A DNA stretch of 6,022 nucleotides, taken from Flavobacteriales bacterium (GTDB taxonomy: Bacteria; Bacteroidota; Bacteroidia; Flavobacteriales; BACL11). The DNA is taken from assembly GCA_018664745.1 (NCBI GenBank), contig JABJNS010000076.1, positions 1 to 6,022 on the forward strand, written 5' to 3'. The translations under genes were made by a program, and so were the position numbers. Below are positions 5,846 to 6,022 of this stretch, in pieces (the stretch's first letter is position 1; each line of letters opens with the position of its first letter). Below the pieces are notes generated by a model, which saw only the letters and a program-made list of their open reading frames with translations, ran no database searches and was not told the origin of the DNA.

Positions 5846-6022
5846 TTATTGTTTTAATTGTTCATCTATTAGAGCAAGGCACTCCTCAAAACTATGAGGA
5901 TTATACCCCAAAACCTGTCTTGACTTATCCAAAACAAAACCTGTTTTAGGTGGTCTTCCTGCCGTTTGATTTAAAGTAGCTGTACTAATTTTATTTAAAT
6001 TTTCTGTAGTATTTCCATAGTG
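5846..6022 (-). CDS. C-terminal end of an RmlD/SDR-type sugar-nucleotide reductase (partial)
   Basis: The last 58 codons of a gene enter from the right edge and end at TAA (5848-5846). The fragment starts HYGNTTENLNKIST, continues NQTAGRPPKTGFVLDKSRQ and ends LGYNPHSFEECLALIDEQLKQ. The RPPKTGFVLDKSR...LGYNPHSFEECL pattern matches the tail of dTDP-4-dehydrorhamnose reductase and related extended SDR proteins, in which RP...T.L...K...LG...P..F.E.L closes the substrate domain. Such enzymes reduce or epimerise nucleotide sugars for surface polysaccharides. The catalytic YxxxK and the NAD(P)-binding glycine motif lie outside the window, so the reaction cannot be confirmed. The stop is 1 nt from the symporter ATG, consistent with the same operon. 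Confidence 0.7.
   Translation of the reverse strand, partial: HYGNTTENLNKISTATLNQTAGRPPKTGFVLDKSRQVLGYNPHSFEECLALIDEQLKQ

Overview
The window is AT-rich DNA from a member of the Bacteroidota, most likely the Flavobacteriia. The evidence is a pair of Bacteroidota-type promoters (TTTG, 19-bp spacer, TAnnTTTG), the absence of Shine-Dalgarno sequences before the genes, a typical Bacteroidota bS21, and the gene order rpsU-xerC-hpf-tRNA(Thr)-tRNA(Tyr)-tRNA(Gly). I recall this order as common in flavobacterial chromosomes, usually leading into tuf. Every gene lies on the minus strand, so transcription runs from position 6022 towards position 1.

Right-hand block (6022 to 1810): a compact cluster of five genes with junctions of +1, -1, -8 and 0 nt. 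In transcription order these are the 3' end of an RmlD/SDR-type sugar-nucleotide reductase, an AGCS sodium:alanine/glycine symporter with an apparent signal peptide, a membrane-anchored protein with three helix-hairpin-helix regions, adenine phosphoribosyltransferase (apt), and an FAD acyl-CoA dehydrogenase. The spacing implies one transcript and translational coupling. The products belong to unrelated housekeeping pathways, so the grouping looks like an ordinary flavobacterial operon rather than one dedicated system.

Middle block (1809 to 327): a near-consensus promoter drives rpsU (bS21) with a leader of under 20 nt. A hairpin terminator follows rpsU, and its U-tract runs straight into the ATG of a XerC/XerD-type recombinase. 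The recombinase gene is followed 11 nt later by a short-form hibernation factor, hpf.

Left-hand block (326 to 1): a second promoter shares an 11-nt block with the rpsU promoter and precedes tRNA-Thr(TGT), tRNA-Tyr(GTA) and the 5' end of a probable tRNA-Gly cut by the window edge. The left half is therefore a translation-machinery neighbourhood, with two promoters that may be co-regulated.

I see no mobile element, CRISPR array, phage or defence system. The most interesting signals are regulatory: the matched promoters, the SD-less rpsU leader, the terminator that abuts the xerC start, a perfect inverted repeat inside hpf, and a GC-rich repeat-like insertion inside the helix-hairpin-helix gene. 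No gene-free stretch exceeds 300 bases; the longest is 195-326.
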